DNA from: an uncultured Oleispira sp.
GTDB taxonomy: Bacteria > Pseudomonadota > Gammaproteobacteria > Pseudomonadales > Oceanobacteraceae
NCBI GenBank assembly: GCA_913061415.1
Contig: CAJXUD010000003.1
Span: 208,316-272,315, forward strand
Direction: 5' to 3'
Length of the DNA stretch: 64,000 nt
A program made the translations under genes and the position numbers. The stretch's first letter is position 1; each line of letters starts with the position of its first letter. Of the stretch, positions 1 to 9,084 are shown in pieces. The notes under the pieces were generated by a model. That model saw only the letters and a list, made by a program, of their open reading frames with translations, was not told the DNA's origin and made no database searches.

Positions 1-81
1 ACCAAGATAAACAGCAATACAGTGGTGGTTAAAAAAGAGTATAATGGGCTCAATTATTTATTCTGTTAGTGGAAATTTCTT

Positions 82-528
82 ATGCGTATATGTGCTGTTG
101 AATTAAAAGGCGATGACGCCATCTTTTGCATCATGTCTAAAAACATGGGTTTGTTAGACATCCCTGAAGTACGTCAGCGCAAAATCACCATCTCGAATAC
201 TCAAGATACTGATAACATGCGCTGGTTCCAGCGTCAGTTCTTGCAGCTAGTGAATGACTACAAAGTTGAAAAAGTCGTTATTCGTGATCGCCCAATGAAA
301 GGCAAGTTCGCTGGTGGCGCCGTTGGTTTTAAGCTAGAAACGGCCATTCAGCTAATCGAAGGCATTGACGTAGAGATCGTGGCCGGTAGCCGTATTAAAG
401 AACAGCTTAAGCATACGCCAATCTTGATGGATTATAAGCAGACTAAACTGAAGCAATTCCAAGAACCTGCGTTTGTTACCGCTTATGCGTGCTTGCACAT
501 GCAGGGTGGTTTGTACGGCGCGGGTTAG
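82..528 (+). CDS. DUF3010 family protein
   Basis: The 148-residue product resembles the DUF3010 family of short gammaproteobacterial proteins of unknown function. It opens with a beta-strand-like segment (MRICAVELKG) and has a central basic stretch around residues 68-80 (RDRPMKGKFAGG), which would suit an RNase H-like fold, but I see no confirmed catalytic set. There is no signal peptide or membrane segment, so it should be cytoplasmic. The TATAAT hexamer at 40-45 is a plausible -10, with no good -35. It appears monocistronic, followed by a long non-coding stretch. The family call is from memory; function is unknown. Confidence 0.75.
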   Translation: MRICAVELKGDDAIFCIMSKNMGLLDIPEVRQRKITISNTQDTDNMRWFQRQFLQLVNDYKVEKVVIRDRPMKGKFAGGAVGFKLETAIQLIEGIDVEIVAGSRIKEQLKHTPILMDYKQTKLKQFQEPAFVTAYACLHMQGGLYGAG

Positions 529-556
529 CCTTCGGCAAGTATAAAGACTAAAGCGG

Positions 557-830
557 TTCACCACAGAGACACCGAGCCGCTTCGCTTCACCGAGGAAAGC
601 CAAAAGAGAGAAAGAAAAGACTAGAGTTGGTAAGAGCTACTAACTACAGGTATTCATTACTTTTTATTTATAGAATTTCGTGACTATTTGATGAGGCTGT
701 ATCAACATTTACATCCCCTTAGTGAACTGTTCTCTTTCATTTTTTATATAAATTTTAATGATCAAACTCCCCCCTAAATCTCCCCTCTATTTTTCTTTCC
801 TCTGAGCCCTCAGTGCCTCGGTGGTAAAAC
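557..830. repeat. Inverted pair of CACAGAGACACCGAG-type repeats
   Basis: The non-coding stretch 529-966 holds two related sequences in opposite orientation. The left one (557-613) contains CACCACAGAGACACCGAG and then GAGGAAAG. The right one (791-830), read on the minus strand, contains ACCACCGAGGCACTGAGGG and then GAGGAAAG. The 180 nt between them shows no gene. This resembles the dispersed 'ccacagagacacagag' intergenic repeats seen in many bacterial genomes. The arrangement could be a small non-autonomous element or two independent insertions. Confidence 0.45.
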
Positions 831-880
831 ATCTCTAGCCCCTTCGCAACAAAGACCCTAAAACCAAAAGACACCCACAA

Positions 881-917
881 AAAAACCGCATCATATTGCT
901 ATGAGGCGGTTTCTTTT
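881..917 (-). terminator. Rho-independent terminator of argG
   Basis: On the minus strand an AAACCGCCTCAT stem pairs, with one mismatch, with ATGATGCGGTTT and runs straight into a T-tract. It lies about 50 nt past the argG stop codon. The plus strand also ends in TTTCTTTT, so it may work both ways. Confidence 0.8.
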
Positions 918-935
918 AAAACACCGAACCTAAAG

Positions 936-980
936 ATTATTTATCTAAAGTCTATTTACCTAAAGTCTATTTACCTAAAG
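936..980 (-). repeat. 15-bp tandem repeat spanning the argG stop codon
   Basis: Two perfect 15-bp units (TCTATTTACCTAAAG on the plus strand, 951-965 and 966-980) are followed by a diverged third at 936-950. The unit carries the last argG codons plus the stop. Because 15 is a multiple of 3, each copy supplies another in-frame stop five codons further on. Confidence 0.9.
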
Positions 981-2190
981 GATTACGGCCTTTCTTAGCA
1001 GCTGTACGAAGACGTAAAGCATTCAACTTAATGAAGCCTGCTGCGTCTTTCTGATCGTAAGCGCCAGCATCGTCTTCAAACGTTGCAATCGCTTCGTCAA
1101 ACAAGCTGTCTTCAGACTGACGGCCAACAACAATCACGTTACCTTTATAAAGCTTAAGGCGAACGTCACCGTTTACAACAGTCTGGGTATTATCAATCGC
1201 CGCTTGTAGCATTTCTCGCTCAGGAGACCACCAGTATCCGTTATAGATAAGGTTAGCGTACTTCGGCATCAACTCATCTTTAAGGTGAGCCGCTTCACGG
1301 TCTAAAGTAATAGACTCGATTGCGCGGTGTGCTTTCAATAACACAGTACCGGCTGGGGTTTCGTAACAACCGCGAGCTTTCATGCCCACATAACGGTTTT
1401 CTACGATATCTACACGGCCAATACCATTCTCGCCAGCAACCTTATTTAGCTCTTCCATTACAGTCGCAGGGGTCTTATCAACACCGTCGATTGCAACAAC
1501 GTCACCATTTTTGAACGTAAGCGTTACATAAGTAGGCTTGTCTGGTGCGTTTTCTGGAGACTTAGTCCACAACCACATATCTTCTTCTGGTTCATTCCAA
1601 GGATCTTCTAGAATGTCGCCTTCGTAAGAGATGTGTAGCAAGTTGGCATCCATAGAATAAGGAGACTTCTTGCCTTTTTTGTTTTCAACTTCAATGCCGT
1701 GCTCAGCACAATAAGCCATCAAAGTTTCACGAGACGTTAAGTCCCATTCACGCCAAGGTGCGATCACTTTAACGCCAGGCTTAAGTGCATAAGCACCTAG
1801 CTCAAAACGTACTTGGTCGTTGCCTTTACCGGTAGCGCCGTGAGAGATAGCATCTGCGCCCGTTTCGTTAGCGATTTCGATCAAACGCTTAGCGATCAAT
1901 GGACGGGCAATTGACGTACCTAGAAGATATTCACCTTCATAGATAGTATTCGCACGGAACATTGGGAAAACGAAGTCACGTGCATATTCTTCACGCAAAT
2001 CATCAATGTAAATTTCTTTGATACCTAACGCTTCGGCTTTCGCGCGCGCTGGTTCAACTTCTTCGCCCTGACCAAGGTCAGCAGTGAAGGTTACAACTTC
2101 GCAGTTATATTCTTCTTGAAGCCATTTAACAATTACCGACGTATCCAGACCACCGGAGTACGCCAACACCACTTTTTTGATGTCAGACAT
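967..2190 (-). CDS. argG: Argininosuccinate synthase
   Basis: It catalyses ATP-dependent condensation of citrulline and aspartate to argininosuccinate, the penultimate step of arginine synthesis, in the cytosol. The ATP-pyrophosphatase loop SGGLDTS is at residues 12-18, and the family segment [17 protein letters not shown] is present. At 407 residues it matches the short form of ArgG rather than the ~447-residue E. coli form. I chose the ATG at 2190 because a GAGAG Shine-Dalgarno lies 7 nt upstream and the protein then begins [14 protein letters not shown]. An upstream ATG at 2217 would add nine unconserved residues. It is transcribed alone, away from queC, with a terminator at 881-917. Confidence 0.97.
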   Translation of the reverse strand: MSDIKKVVLAYSGGLDTSVIVKWLQEEYNCEVVTFTADLGQGEEVEPARAKAEALGIKEIYIDDLREEYARDFVFPMFRANTIYEGEYLLGTSIARPLIAKRLIEIANETGADAISHGATGKGNDQVRFELGAYALKPGVKVIAPWREWDLTSRETLMAYCAEHGIEVENKKGKKSPYSMDANLLHISYEGDILEDPWNEPEEDMWLWTKSPENAPDKPTYVTLTFKNGDVVAIDGVDKTPATVMEELNKVAGENGIGRVDIVENRYVGMKARGCYETPAGTVLLKAHRAIESITLDREAAHLKDELMPKYANLIYNGYWWSPEREMLQAAIDNTQTVVNGDVRLKLYKGNVIVVGRQSEDSLFDEAIATFEDDAGAYDQKDAAGFIKLNALRLRTAAKKGRNPLGK

Positions 2191-2397
2191 ATGCATGCTC
2201 TCGCTATTACAACTCATATTGAGTTGGGGATTGAATTTGGGAGTATGAAATACTAAATTTTAGGGCGCGAATTCTACTATAAATAGCCGATAGACGCTAG
2301 ACACGGGGCGAAAAGCAATCCGTGGTGCTGTATAATACGGTTTACTATACAATGCACCCCAATATTCAACCAACAAGTCAAGTATTCGAGATTTATT

Positions 2398-3102
2398 ATG
2401 TCTGCCAGCCAGCCTTCAACATCCTCAGAGCAATCAAGTTCCGCATTACCTAAAGCCGTTGTTATTTACTCTGGTGGTATGGATTCTTATACCATTTTAA
2501 ATAAAGCCAAAGCTGAAGGGTATGATCTATTCGCACTGACGTTTGATTATGGCCAAAAACACGATAAAGAAATTGAGTTTGCAAGCAATGCCTGCAAAGC
2601 GCTCGACATCAATCATAAAATCATCGACATCACGGCGATTAATCAGCTTCTGCAAAGTTCATCACTGACTTCAAGCATCGAAATTCCTGAAGGGCATTAT
2701 GAATCAGCCAATATGAAATCAACCGTGGTACCTAACCGCAACATGATTTTATTATCACTGGCGATTGGTTATGCCGTAGACATTGGCGCGAGCAAGGTAT
2801 TTTACGGCGCCCATTCTGGTGACCACGCGATCTATCCAGATTGCCGCCCTGACTTTGTGCACGCGATGAACAAGGTAGCCAAACTAGCGAACTACGAACC
2901 GGTTGATATTGTTACACCCTATTTAAATACCGATAAATCAGAAATTTTGGCCGATGGTTTAAAAATGGGTTTAGACTATGGCAAAACTTGGACCTGTTAT
3001 AACGGCCGTGAAAAAGCCTGTGGAAAATGTGGTTCTTGTGTTGAGCGTTTAGAAGCGTTTGAATTAAATAAAGCTACAGACCCTCTTGCTTACGAAGTTT
3101 AA
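2398..3102 (+). CDS. queC: 7-cyano-7-deazaguanine synthase QueC
   Basis: It converts 7-carboxy-7-deazaguanine to preQ0 using ATP and ammonia, for tRNA queuosine synthesis. The PP-loop motif SGGMDS is at residues 25-30. A C-terminal zinc site is visible as Cys200, Cys208, Cys211 and Cys214 (CGKCGSC). The first ~18 residues are a Ser/Gln-rich tail that most QueC proteins lack, so the true start could be slightly downstream. The stop codon overlaps the queE start by one base (TAATG), implying translational coupling. I saw no preQ1 riboswitch in the 180 nt upstream. Confidence 0.95.
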   Translation: MSASQPSTSSEQSSSALPKAVVIYSGGMDSYTILNKAKAEGYDLFALTFDYGQKHDKEIEFASNACKALDINHKIIDITAINQLLQSSSLTSSIEIPEGHYESANMKSTVVPNRNMILLSLAIGYAVDIGASKVFYGAHSGDHAIYPDCRPDFVHAMNKVAKLANYEPVDIVTPYLNTDKSEILADGLKMGLDYGKTWTCYNGREKACGKCGSCVERLEAFELNKATDPLAYEV

Positions 3103-3818
3103 TGGCTATACCAATGACTAAGACAAAAACGTATCGCGTAAAAGAGATTTTTTATACCCTACAAGGGGAAGGCGCTCAAGCAGGCCGCCCTTCTGTATTC
3201 TGCCGTTTTAGTAAATGTAATTTGTGGAACGGTAAAGAAGAATCTCGCGCGCAATCCGTTTGCGATTTTTGCGATACAGATTTTGTCGGTACCGACGGCG
3301 AAAATGGCGGAATTTATACCGCCGCCGAATTGGTTAAATTAATTGCTTCTTTGTGGCCTGGCAACCCAACACCCAATTCCAAAAGCACCAACCAAGGTAT
3401 ACCTTATATTGTATGCACAGGGGGTGAACCTTTATTACAGCTTGATGAGCCCCTTATTAAAATCATGCATGACTATGGTTTTGAGGTGGCGGTAGAAACC
3501 AACGGTACTTTACCGGCACCAGAAGGGCTCGATTGGATTTGCTTAAGCCCAAAAGCCGATGCTGAGCTGGTATTAATTGAGTGCGATGAATTGAAACTGG
3601 TTTATCCGCAGCCGCTTGCCATGCCCGAGTCATTTGATTTTATTCAAGCCACTCACCGCTACTTACAACCGATGGCTGATGCGTCTCTAGAATATATTGT
3701 CTCTGATGCCCATGAAGGTTTATCTCAAAGCAATACTCAAAAAACAACACACTATTGCCTTAAGCATCCTCAATGGAAATTAAGCCTTCAGACTCACAAG
3801 ATGCTCGGCATTGAATAA
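3102..3818 (+). CDS. queE: 7-carboxy-7-deazaguanine synthase QueE
   Basis: This radical-SAM enzyme makes 7-carboxy-7-deazaguanine from carboxytetrahydropterin, the step before QueC. It carries the variant cluster motif C-X14-C-X2-C (Cys39, Cys54, Cys57) found in one QueE subclass instead of the usual CX3CX2C. The GGEP motif for SAM binding follows (CTGGEPLLQ). The 238-residue length is normal. Its start overlaps the queC stop by one base. A second ATG at 3114 is an alternative start. Three 15-bp repeats begin within its last codons. Confidence 0.95.
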   Translation: MAIPMTKTKTYRVKEIFYTLQGEGAQAGRPSVFCRFSKCNLWNGKEESRAQSVCDFCDTDFVGTDGENGGIYTAAELVKLIASLWPGNPTPNSKSTNQGIPYIVCTGGEPLLQLDEPLIKIMHDYGFEVAVETNGTLPAPEGLDWICLSPKADAELVLIECDELKLVYPQPLAMPESFDFIQATHRYLQPMADASLEYIVSDAHEGLSQSNTQKTTHYCLKHPQWKLSLQTHKMLGIE

Positions 3819-3851
3819 ATAGGCATTGAATAGCTAGCCATTAAACAGCCA
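3807..3851 (+). repeat. 15-bp tandem repeat spanning the queE stop codon
   Basis: Three consecutive 15-bp units start within the last codons: GGCATTGAATAAATA, GGCATTGAATAGCTA and GCCATTAAACAGCCA. The first contains the queE stop TAA, the second an in-frame TAG. Divergence increases away from the gene. Confidence 0.85.
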
Positions 3852-3863
3852 GGTCAGATTATA

Positions 3864-4949
3864 ATGCTACAACCCTTATTATTAATACTCACTGCCCTTC
3901 TAGCGACAGGTTCTGCTTTTTCAGCAGAACCTTCTCAAGAATTGTCCCATCACATTGATGGCAAATTCAGAAACCCGCACCTACCTGCTGATTTTCAACC
4001 CAGTTTTATAGCCTTTTTAAAAGCGCGCCTATTTGATGACTTAACTTGGCCCGATGATCCTGAGAATTATCGTGAATATTGGCAGCCTGCAAACTTAGAA
4101 AGAATCCATAACCCAGACTTCAATAAAGCCCAAGCGACCCTTATTGGCCACTCTACAGTGCTGCTTCAACACCAAGGCATGAATATTCTTACCGATCCCA
4201 TTTTTTCTCAGCGATCTTCTTTTTCTCAAAGCCTTGGCCCTAAGCGCTATACCCCACCCGCGCTTAACATCGACCAATTACCCCATATTAATATCATCGT
4301 AATCTCGCATAATCATTTCGATCACCTAGACGTCGATTCTGTCAAAGCCCTCACTAGCCCGAGTTTTATTAAGAACATTAATGGCACTCAACCTTTGTGG
4401 CTAGTCCCGTTAGGATTGAAAAAATGGTTTGCTCAATTTGGCATTACCAACATTAAAGAAATGGATTGGTGGCAATCATTAGAGGTTGGCAATGTAACGG
4501 TTCAAGCTCAACCAAGCCAACACTGGTCACGCAGAAGCCTTTTTGATACCAATGAAAGTTTATGGGCTTCATGGGCATTTACTTGGCCAGGATCTGAAGG
4601 CAATGACAAGTTCACCGCATGGTTTGGTGGCGATACCGCATACAACCCCTATCAATTTAAAGAGATCGGTGAAGTTTTAGGGCAAGTTGATTTGGCTATG
4701 ATTCCCATAGGCGCTTATGAACCACGCTGGTTTATGAAAACCCAACATGTGAATCCGCTTGATGCTGTTGAGATTTTTAAAGACATTAACGCTAAATCGG
4801 CATTTGGTATTCATTGGAATACCTTTGTATTAACCGCCGAACCGGTTGATGAACCACCGAAAGCATTGGAAAGAGCCCTGCAAAAAAATAGTATTAATGC
4901 AGAGCTGTTTCAAGCGATGGATATTGGTAAGACTTGGCTTCAGCAATAA
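3864..4949 (+). CDS. Exported metallo-beta-lactamase-fold hydrolase
   Basis: The 361-residue protein starts with a signal peptide (MLQPLLLILTALLATGSAFSA, about residues 1-21). The metallo-beta-lactamase fold follows, with the metal motif SHNHFDHLD around residue 150 and further ligands in FGGDTAYNP and FGIHWNTF. The order resembles the NAPE-phospholipase D/RomA-like family, which hydrolyses phosphodiester-type substrates. The actual substrate here is unknown. It lies 45 nt after queE, across the 15-bp repeats, and is convergent with the GST gene with no clear terminator between. Confidence 0.8.
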   Translation: MLQPLLLILTALLATGSAFSAEPSQELSHHIDGKFRNPHLPADFQPSFIAFLKARLFDDLTWPDDPENYREYWQPANLERIHNPDFNKAQATLIGHSTVLLQHQGMNILTDPIFSQRSSFSQSLGPKRYTPPALNIDQLPHINIIVISHNHFDHLDVDSVKALTSPSFIKNINGTQPLWLVPLGLKKWFAQFGITNIKEMDWWQSLEVGNVTVQAQPSQHWSRRSLFDTNESLWASWAFTWPGSEGNDKFTAWFGGDTAYNPYQFKEIGEVLGQVDLAMIPIGAYEPRWFMKTQHVNPLDAVEIFKDINAKSAFGIHWNTFVLTAEPVDEPPKALERALQKNSINAELFQAMDIGKTWLQQ

Positions 4950-5000
4950 ATCACCAATGTCAAAACCCCAGTGGCAGCAATCCGAAGCCTCTAAACATGA

Positions 5001-5636
5001 TTACTCCTGAGCAGACGGCCTAGCACTCACCAACCCATACCAACGCGCTAGATGCGGATGCTTTTCTTCATCAATACGGCGCTTTATTACTTTCGCAAAA
5101 TCGATTGCACATAAGGCGGTAATATCGGCGACTGAGAATTCATCTCCGGCGATGTATTTAGAATCTGCTAAATGTTTATTCAGTTTGTGGATGTGTTTAT
5201 CGGCATCAAGTGCGCTAACGTCTGAGAATTCTGCGACTTGGTTTGTCACGGCTTTCCACATAGGGTTACCGTGTCTGAATGACAAAGCAATTGCCGTGTA
5301 CAACCCTAATTCGATACGACGATTCCACATTTCAATCTTGGCTTTAGAAAGCGCATCGGTGCCCATAAGTGGATTTTCTGGGTAGATCTCTTCGAAATAA
5401 CGGCTAATGGCCATTGATTCACTAATCAAGACTTTCTCGCCTGTATTATCCAATTCTAAAACGGGTAGTCCACCGTACGGACTGATCTCACGAAACTCTT
5501 TACTAAAGGTTTCGCCCTTCGCGATATCGATATTAACCACTTCAATACCGGCTTCTGCGCATGAAATGCCTTTTTCCGCTAAAAACATGCGAACACGGCG
5601 TGGGTTAGGGGCCATTTTAAAATCGTATAATTTCAT
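5001..5636 (-). CDS. Glutathione S-transferase family protein
   Basis: The protein has an N-terminal thioredoxin-like domain (YDFKMAPNPRRVRMFLAEKGI, residues ~3-80, with the substrate-binding segment VLISESMAISRYF) and an all-helical C-terminal domain. It probably conjugates glutathione to electrophiles in the cytosol. I chose the ATG at 5636 because a GGAA Shine-Dalgarno lies 7 nt upstream; an ATG at 5648 is possible. It is divergent from a TetR regulator, with inverted-repeat sites between them, so it is likely that regulator's target. Confidence 0.85.
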   Translation of the reverse strand: MKLYDFKMAPNPRRVRMFLAEKGISCAEAGIEVVNIDIAKGETFSKEFREISPYGGLPVLELDNTGEKVLISESMAISRYFEEIYPENPLMGTDALSKAKIEMWNRRIELGLYTAIALSFRHGNPMWKAVTNQVAEFSDVSALDADKHIHKLNKHLADSKYIAGDEFSVADITALCAIDFAKVIKRRIDEEKHPHLARWYGLVSARPSAQE

Positions 5637-5687
5637 CTTAATTTCCATTCTCTAGCCTGACGGATATTTAGTAGCGACTGTCTTAGC

Positions 5688-5725
5688 ACTCAACATTAGT
5701 ACTCAACATTAGCACTCAATGTTAG
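5688..5725. repeat. 13-bp tandem repeat upstream of the GST gene
   Basis: ACTCAACATTAG(T/C) occurs at 5688-5700 and 5701-5713, with a diverged third copy ACTCAATGTTAG at 5714-5725. It lies 52 nt before the GST start codon on the minus strand. Confidence 0.7.
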
Positions 5726-5779
5726 TTGCCACAGTAATGCGTAATTAGTAAGTAAATAACACTTATGCACTGTCAGTTC

Positions 5780-5795
5780 TTTACCGATTGGTAAA
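5780..5795. promoter_or_regulatory. Candidate TetR operator
   Basis: TTTACC-GATT-GGTAAA is a perfect 6-4-6 palindrome in the GST/TetR divergent region. A related half-match, ACTGATTGGTCAA, lies at 5812-5824. GATTGGT is shared, 29 bp apart. The position and symmetry fit autoregulation by the divergent TetR protein; this is inference. Confidence 0.5.
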
Positions 5796-5886
5796 AAACT
5801 AACTTTTTCAAACTGATTGGTCAACAACTAATTAAATAACTGTTAAGCTCTACTCAACGCGCACTATTTTGATAAGACTGAATTTC

Positions 5887-6468
5887 ATGGGCAGACCTAA
5901 AAACTACGATCACCAAGATGTTCTTAAAAAGGCCATGATGCAATTCTGGAAGGCAGGGTTTGCCGAAACATCCCTATCAGATCTAGAAGCCGCTACTTCG
6001 CTTAATCGCTATAGTCTTTATAAAGGCTTCGGTGATAAAGAAACCTTATTTGAGCAATCGTTAGAATATTATCAAGACCATATAATTAGGCGAATGCTAG
6101 CACCTCTGACTGAATCTGAGCCTTCCTTAAAGGCTATTAACAATTACTTCACTCAGCTTAATAGGTTGCTAAAAGGCCAGTATGGGCAATATGGCTGCTT
6201 ATTCCAGAATAGCCAAAAGGAAGGAATCAGCCAAAATATCCTCGTAAAGCAGTACGCTATTGATCTATGGCTACAGCAACGTGATTTATTTTCACTGTGT
6301 TTAAGCGATGCCAAATGTAGGCTTCCCTTTGCAAAGGAACATGCCGTACAGTTGTTACTGGCCCAGGTTCAATCACAAATAAGCTTAGCCCGATCAAATG
6401 CACCCCACCAGGTTCTTGATGCTCAATACGCTGCAATTAATGCGCTGCTAATAAGCTGGCAGAAATAA
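5887..6468 (+). CDS. TetR/AcrR family transcriptional regulator
   Basis: The 193-residue protein has an N-terminal TetR helix-turn-helix (residues ~8-55, with SLSDLEAATSLNRYSLYKGFGDKETLF split across the recognition helix) and a C-terminal ligand-binding domain containing GCLFQNS. It starts MGRPKNYD, the usual family opening, so I chose the ATG at 5887 over an upstream TTG at 5869. It probably represses itself and the divergent GST gene through the palindromes between them. The inducer is unknown; an electrophile would fit the GST partner. Confidence 0.88.
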   Translation: MGRPKNYDHQDVLKKAMMQFWKAGFAETSLSDLEAATSLNRYSLYKGFGDKETLFEQSLEYYQDHIIRRMLAPLTESEPSLKAINNYFTQLNRLLKGQYGQYGCLFQNSQKEGISQNILVKQYAIDLWLQQRDLFSLCLSDAKCRLPFAKEHAVQLLLAQVQSQISLARSNAPHQVLDAQYAAINALLISWQK

Positions 6469-6589
6469 GCTGATAATTAAGCGAATAAAACTCGAACTGT
6501 CTTTCAATAGCTACAATCGCTACTTTTTATGGCTTAGCCTTCATTGATATGGTACAAACGTACATATTTAATTTATAGCGTTTATAATA

Positions 6590-7909
6590 ATGATAAAAAC
6601 GACTACATTATCTGCAGAATATTTTCACCGTATCAGCCAGGCACTAAAAGACGCTGGGGCTTTTCGTCCGACGCTGGTCATCGACAAAGCGCATTTTGAC
6701 GAAAACCTAAAGCACCTAATGGATGTTATTCAGCAAGGCTTCGACTATCGTATTGTTGCTAAGTCCTTGCCTTCAATTCCGTTATTAGAATATATAATGA
6801 AACGTTCAGGCAGTAATCGCTTAATGAGCTTTCACCTGCCCTTCTTATTTCATGTTGTTAAGCACCTTCCTTATGCCGATATTCTTTTAGGCAAGCCCAT
6901 GCCGGTAACTGCGGCCCAGCAGTTTTATAACTGGCATTCCACATTAGGCAGCTCTTCTTTAAGCAGCTCCTCTTTTAAGCCTGCCGAACAATTACATTGG
7001 TTGGTCGATAGTTTAGAGCGCTTACAGCAATATCAAGACCTTGCAAAAAACTTAGGCTGCGTCATTAACGTAAACTTAGAAATCAATGTTGGCCTGAACC
7101 GCGGCGGGCTTATTAATGACGATGAATTTCGTCAAAGTATCATTCTATTGAATAACAACTCACACCTTAAACTTACCGGTTTAATGGGTTATGAAGCGCA
7201 TGTTAGTAAACTTCCGAAGTTGATTGGTGGTAGAAAAAAATCCTTCACTGCGGCTATGAATATCTACCAGCAATGTATCAATACGATCACTGAGGTAATA
7301 GGCTCTGAAGCGACTGCTAAATTAATTTTCAACGCTGGCGGCAGTAGTACTTATCCTTTATATGCTAAAACCAAAGGCGACAATAAAAGTCAGTCAGATT
7401 TTATTACTGAAATCGCAACCGCTTCGGCCTTGGTTAAACCAACCGATTTTGATGTAGCCACCTTAGAACACCACAAACCTGCCTGTTTTATTGCGACTCC
7501 GGTTCTGAAACTGGTTACAAACCCTGAAATCCCGATGCTAACGGGGCTTTCGTCAGTTTTGCGCACAATGGGGTTACTACCCAAACAAGCGTGTTTTATT
7601 TATGGTGGCAACTGGCTTGCTTCTCCTTGTTTTCCTGCTGACAGTCAACGCTCCTCTATTTTTGGTAACTCAAGTAATCAAGAAATGTATGAGCTAAACG
7701 ATAATCACACAATAAAAGTCGATGATTATTTTTATTTTCGTCCGTCTCAAAGCGAAGCTGTTTTATTACAGTTTGGAAAAATTGCCGTTTATGACAATGG
7801 AAAAATAATCGATTGGTGGTCGATATTTCATCCTGAAACGACCACGGTTGATGAAGAAGATAACTATATAAATACTAATAAAAATAAAAACACCAAGGAA
7901 ATCGAATGA
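6590..7909 (+). CDS. PLP-dependent alanine-racemase/D-threonine-aldolase-like enzyme
   Basis: The 439-residue protein belongs to the PLP-barrel group that includes alanine racemase, D-threonine aldolase and D-serine dehydratase (DSD1). The expected Schiff-base lysine is Lys58 in YRIVAKSLP. The barrel continues with INVGLNRGG, GYEAHV and FNAGGSSTY, and a C-terminal beta domain follows. It should act in the cytosol on a D- or beta-hydroxy amino acid, with substrate unknown. The tail is Asn/Lys-rich (NTNKNKNTKE). Its stop overlaps the start of the DUF819 permease (ATGA), making it the first gene of a three-gene operon. Confidence 0.8.
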   Translation: MIKTTTLSAEYFHRISQALKDAGAFRPTLVIDKAHFDENLKHLMDVIQQGFDYRIVAKSLPSIPLLEYIMKRSGSNRLMSFHLPFLFHVVKHLPYADILLGKPMPVTAAQQFYNWHSTLGSSSLSSSSFKPAEQLHWLVDSLERLQQYQDLAKNLGCVINVNLEINVGLNRGGLINDDEFRQSIILLNNNSHLKLTGLMGYEAHVSKLPKLIGGRKKSFTAAMNIYQQCINTITEVIGSEATAKLIFNAGGSSTYPLYAKTKGDNKSQSDFITEIATASALVKPTDFDVATLEHHKPACFIATPVLKLVTNPEIPMLTGLSSVLRTMGLLPKQACFIYGGNWLASPCFPADSQRSSIFGNSSNQEMYELNDNHTIKVDDYFYFRPSQSEAVLLQFGKIAVYDNGKIIDWWSIFHPETTTVDEEDNYINTNKNKNTKEIE

Positions 7910-9084
7910 TACTCGTTTTAGCCTATTTATTAATTCCTGCTCTCATTGTTTATGCTTGCCAAAAATTCACCCTGCTCGATAAAGCCGGCGTCGTTGTTTT
8001 ATCTTTTGGTTTGGGAATCGCCATTGCTGCGGGATTGGATTTGTCTTTGTTTTTTCAAACTGAGACGATTACCGCCGTTCAAAAAGATGTATCTGAAATC
8101 AGTATTGCCATTGCACTACCGCTTCTACTGTTTTCGATCAATGTTAAAAGTGCGCTAAACATGGCGGGCGATACCTTAAAAGGTATGGGATTGGCATTAC
8201 TGTCGGTCATGGTGATTAGCATTATTGGTGCGATAATTTTTAATGATCAAGTCGCTGACGTATGGCAAGTCGCAGGCATGTCGGTGGGGGCTTATACCGG
8301 TGGTGGCCCAAATATGGCGGCGATCAAATCCGCAATTGATGGTAAAGAATCCATTTTCATTACCATGGTGACGTACGATATTTTATTCTCTGCTATGTAT
8401 CTTATTTTTGTTATGGCGTTCGGCCAAAAAGTATTTGGCTTATTTTTAAATAAATACCAAGCTAAAAATACCAAAGAGACTGAAATCGATTATGCAGGCA
8501 TGGAACACATGGCCGATGAAACCGCTCACGGTTATAAAAAGCTACTCAATATTAAACTGGCACCTCAAACCTTCGGCTCAATACTTGCCTCGGGAGCCGT
8601 CGTGGGATTGGCTTTATTTATTGCCAGCCTAGTACCAGAAAGTTACAAGTCGACGACCACTATTGTTGGCATAACCAGCCTAGGATTAGCGGCCTCTTTT
8701 ATTCCCCAAGTGCGTAATCTAGCCAACAGCTTTCAACTCGGCATGTATTTAATCTTGGTTTTTTGCTTCACCATGGGCACCATGACCGATACCTCTATTT
8801 TTACTGATATAGACCTTGGCCTAGCGAGTTATATTAGCTTCATTCTTATCGGTTCTCTCATCATGCAAGCGCTCTTATGCAAGCTGTTTAAAATTGATAC
8901 CGATACGTTTTTAATTACTTCTTCGGCGGCGATTATGTCGGTGCCTTTTATTCCGGTTATTGCCGGAGCGTTAAAAAATCGTGAAATTTTATTACCGGGT
9001 TTTGCCGCGGCAATCATTGGTTATGCTGTCGGTAATTACCTAGGTATCATTGTTGCGAATGTCGCTCAATTTTTAACCGCATAA
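7906..9084 (+). CDS. DUF819 family membrane protein (putative permease)
   Basis: The 392-residue protein consists almost wholly of hydrophobic helices, about 10-12 segments, from LVLAYLLIPALIVYA at the N-terminus to GYAVGNYLGIIVANVAQF at the end. The conserved glycine-rich motif GAYTGGGPNMAAI is near residues 128-140. This matches DUF819, a family of inner-membrane proteins without an established substrate. Overlaps with both neighbours (ATGA upstream, TAATG downstream) suggest it imports or exports the substrate or product of the PLP enzyme; that is inference. Confidence 0.82.
   Translation: MILVLAYLLIPALIVYACQKFTLLDKAGVVVLSFGLGIAIAAGLDLSLFFQTETITAVQKDVSEISIAIALPLLLFSINVKSALNMAGDTLKGMGLALLSVMVISIIGAIIFNDQVADVWQVAGMSVGAYTGGGPNMAAIKSAIDGKESIFITMVTYDILFSAMYLIFVMAFGQKVFGLFLNKYQAKNTKETEIDYAGMEHMADETAHGYKKLLNIKLAPQTFGSILASGAVVGLALFIASLVPESYKSTTTIVGITSLGLAASFIPQVRNLANSFQLGMYLILVFCFTMGTMTDTSIFTDIDLGLASYISFILIGSLIMQALLCKLFKIDTDTFLITSSAAIMSVPFIPVIAGALKNREILLPGFAAAIIGYAVGNYLGIIVANVAQFLTA

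Noticed and set aside
2218..2397. preQ1 riboswitch upstream of queC
   Set aside because: I could not find the small pseudoknot pattern with its A-rich tail. Only a possible TATAAT was seen.
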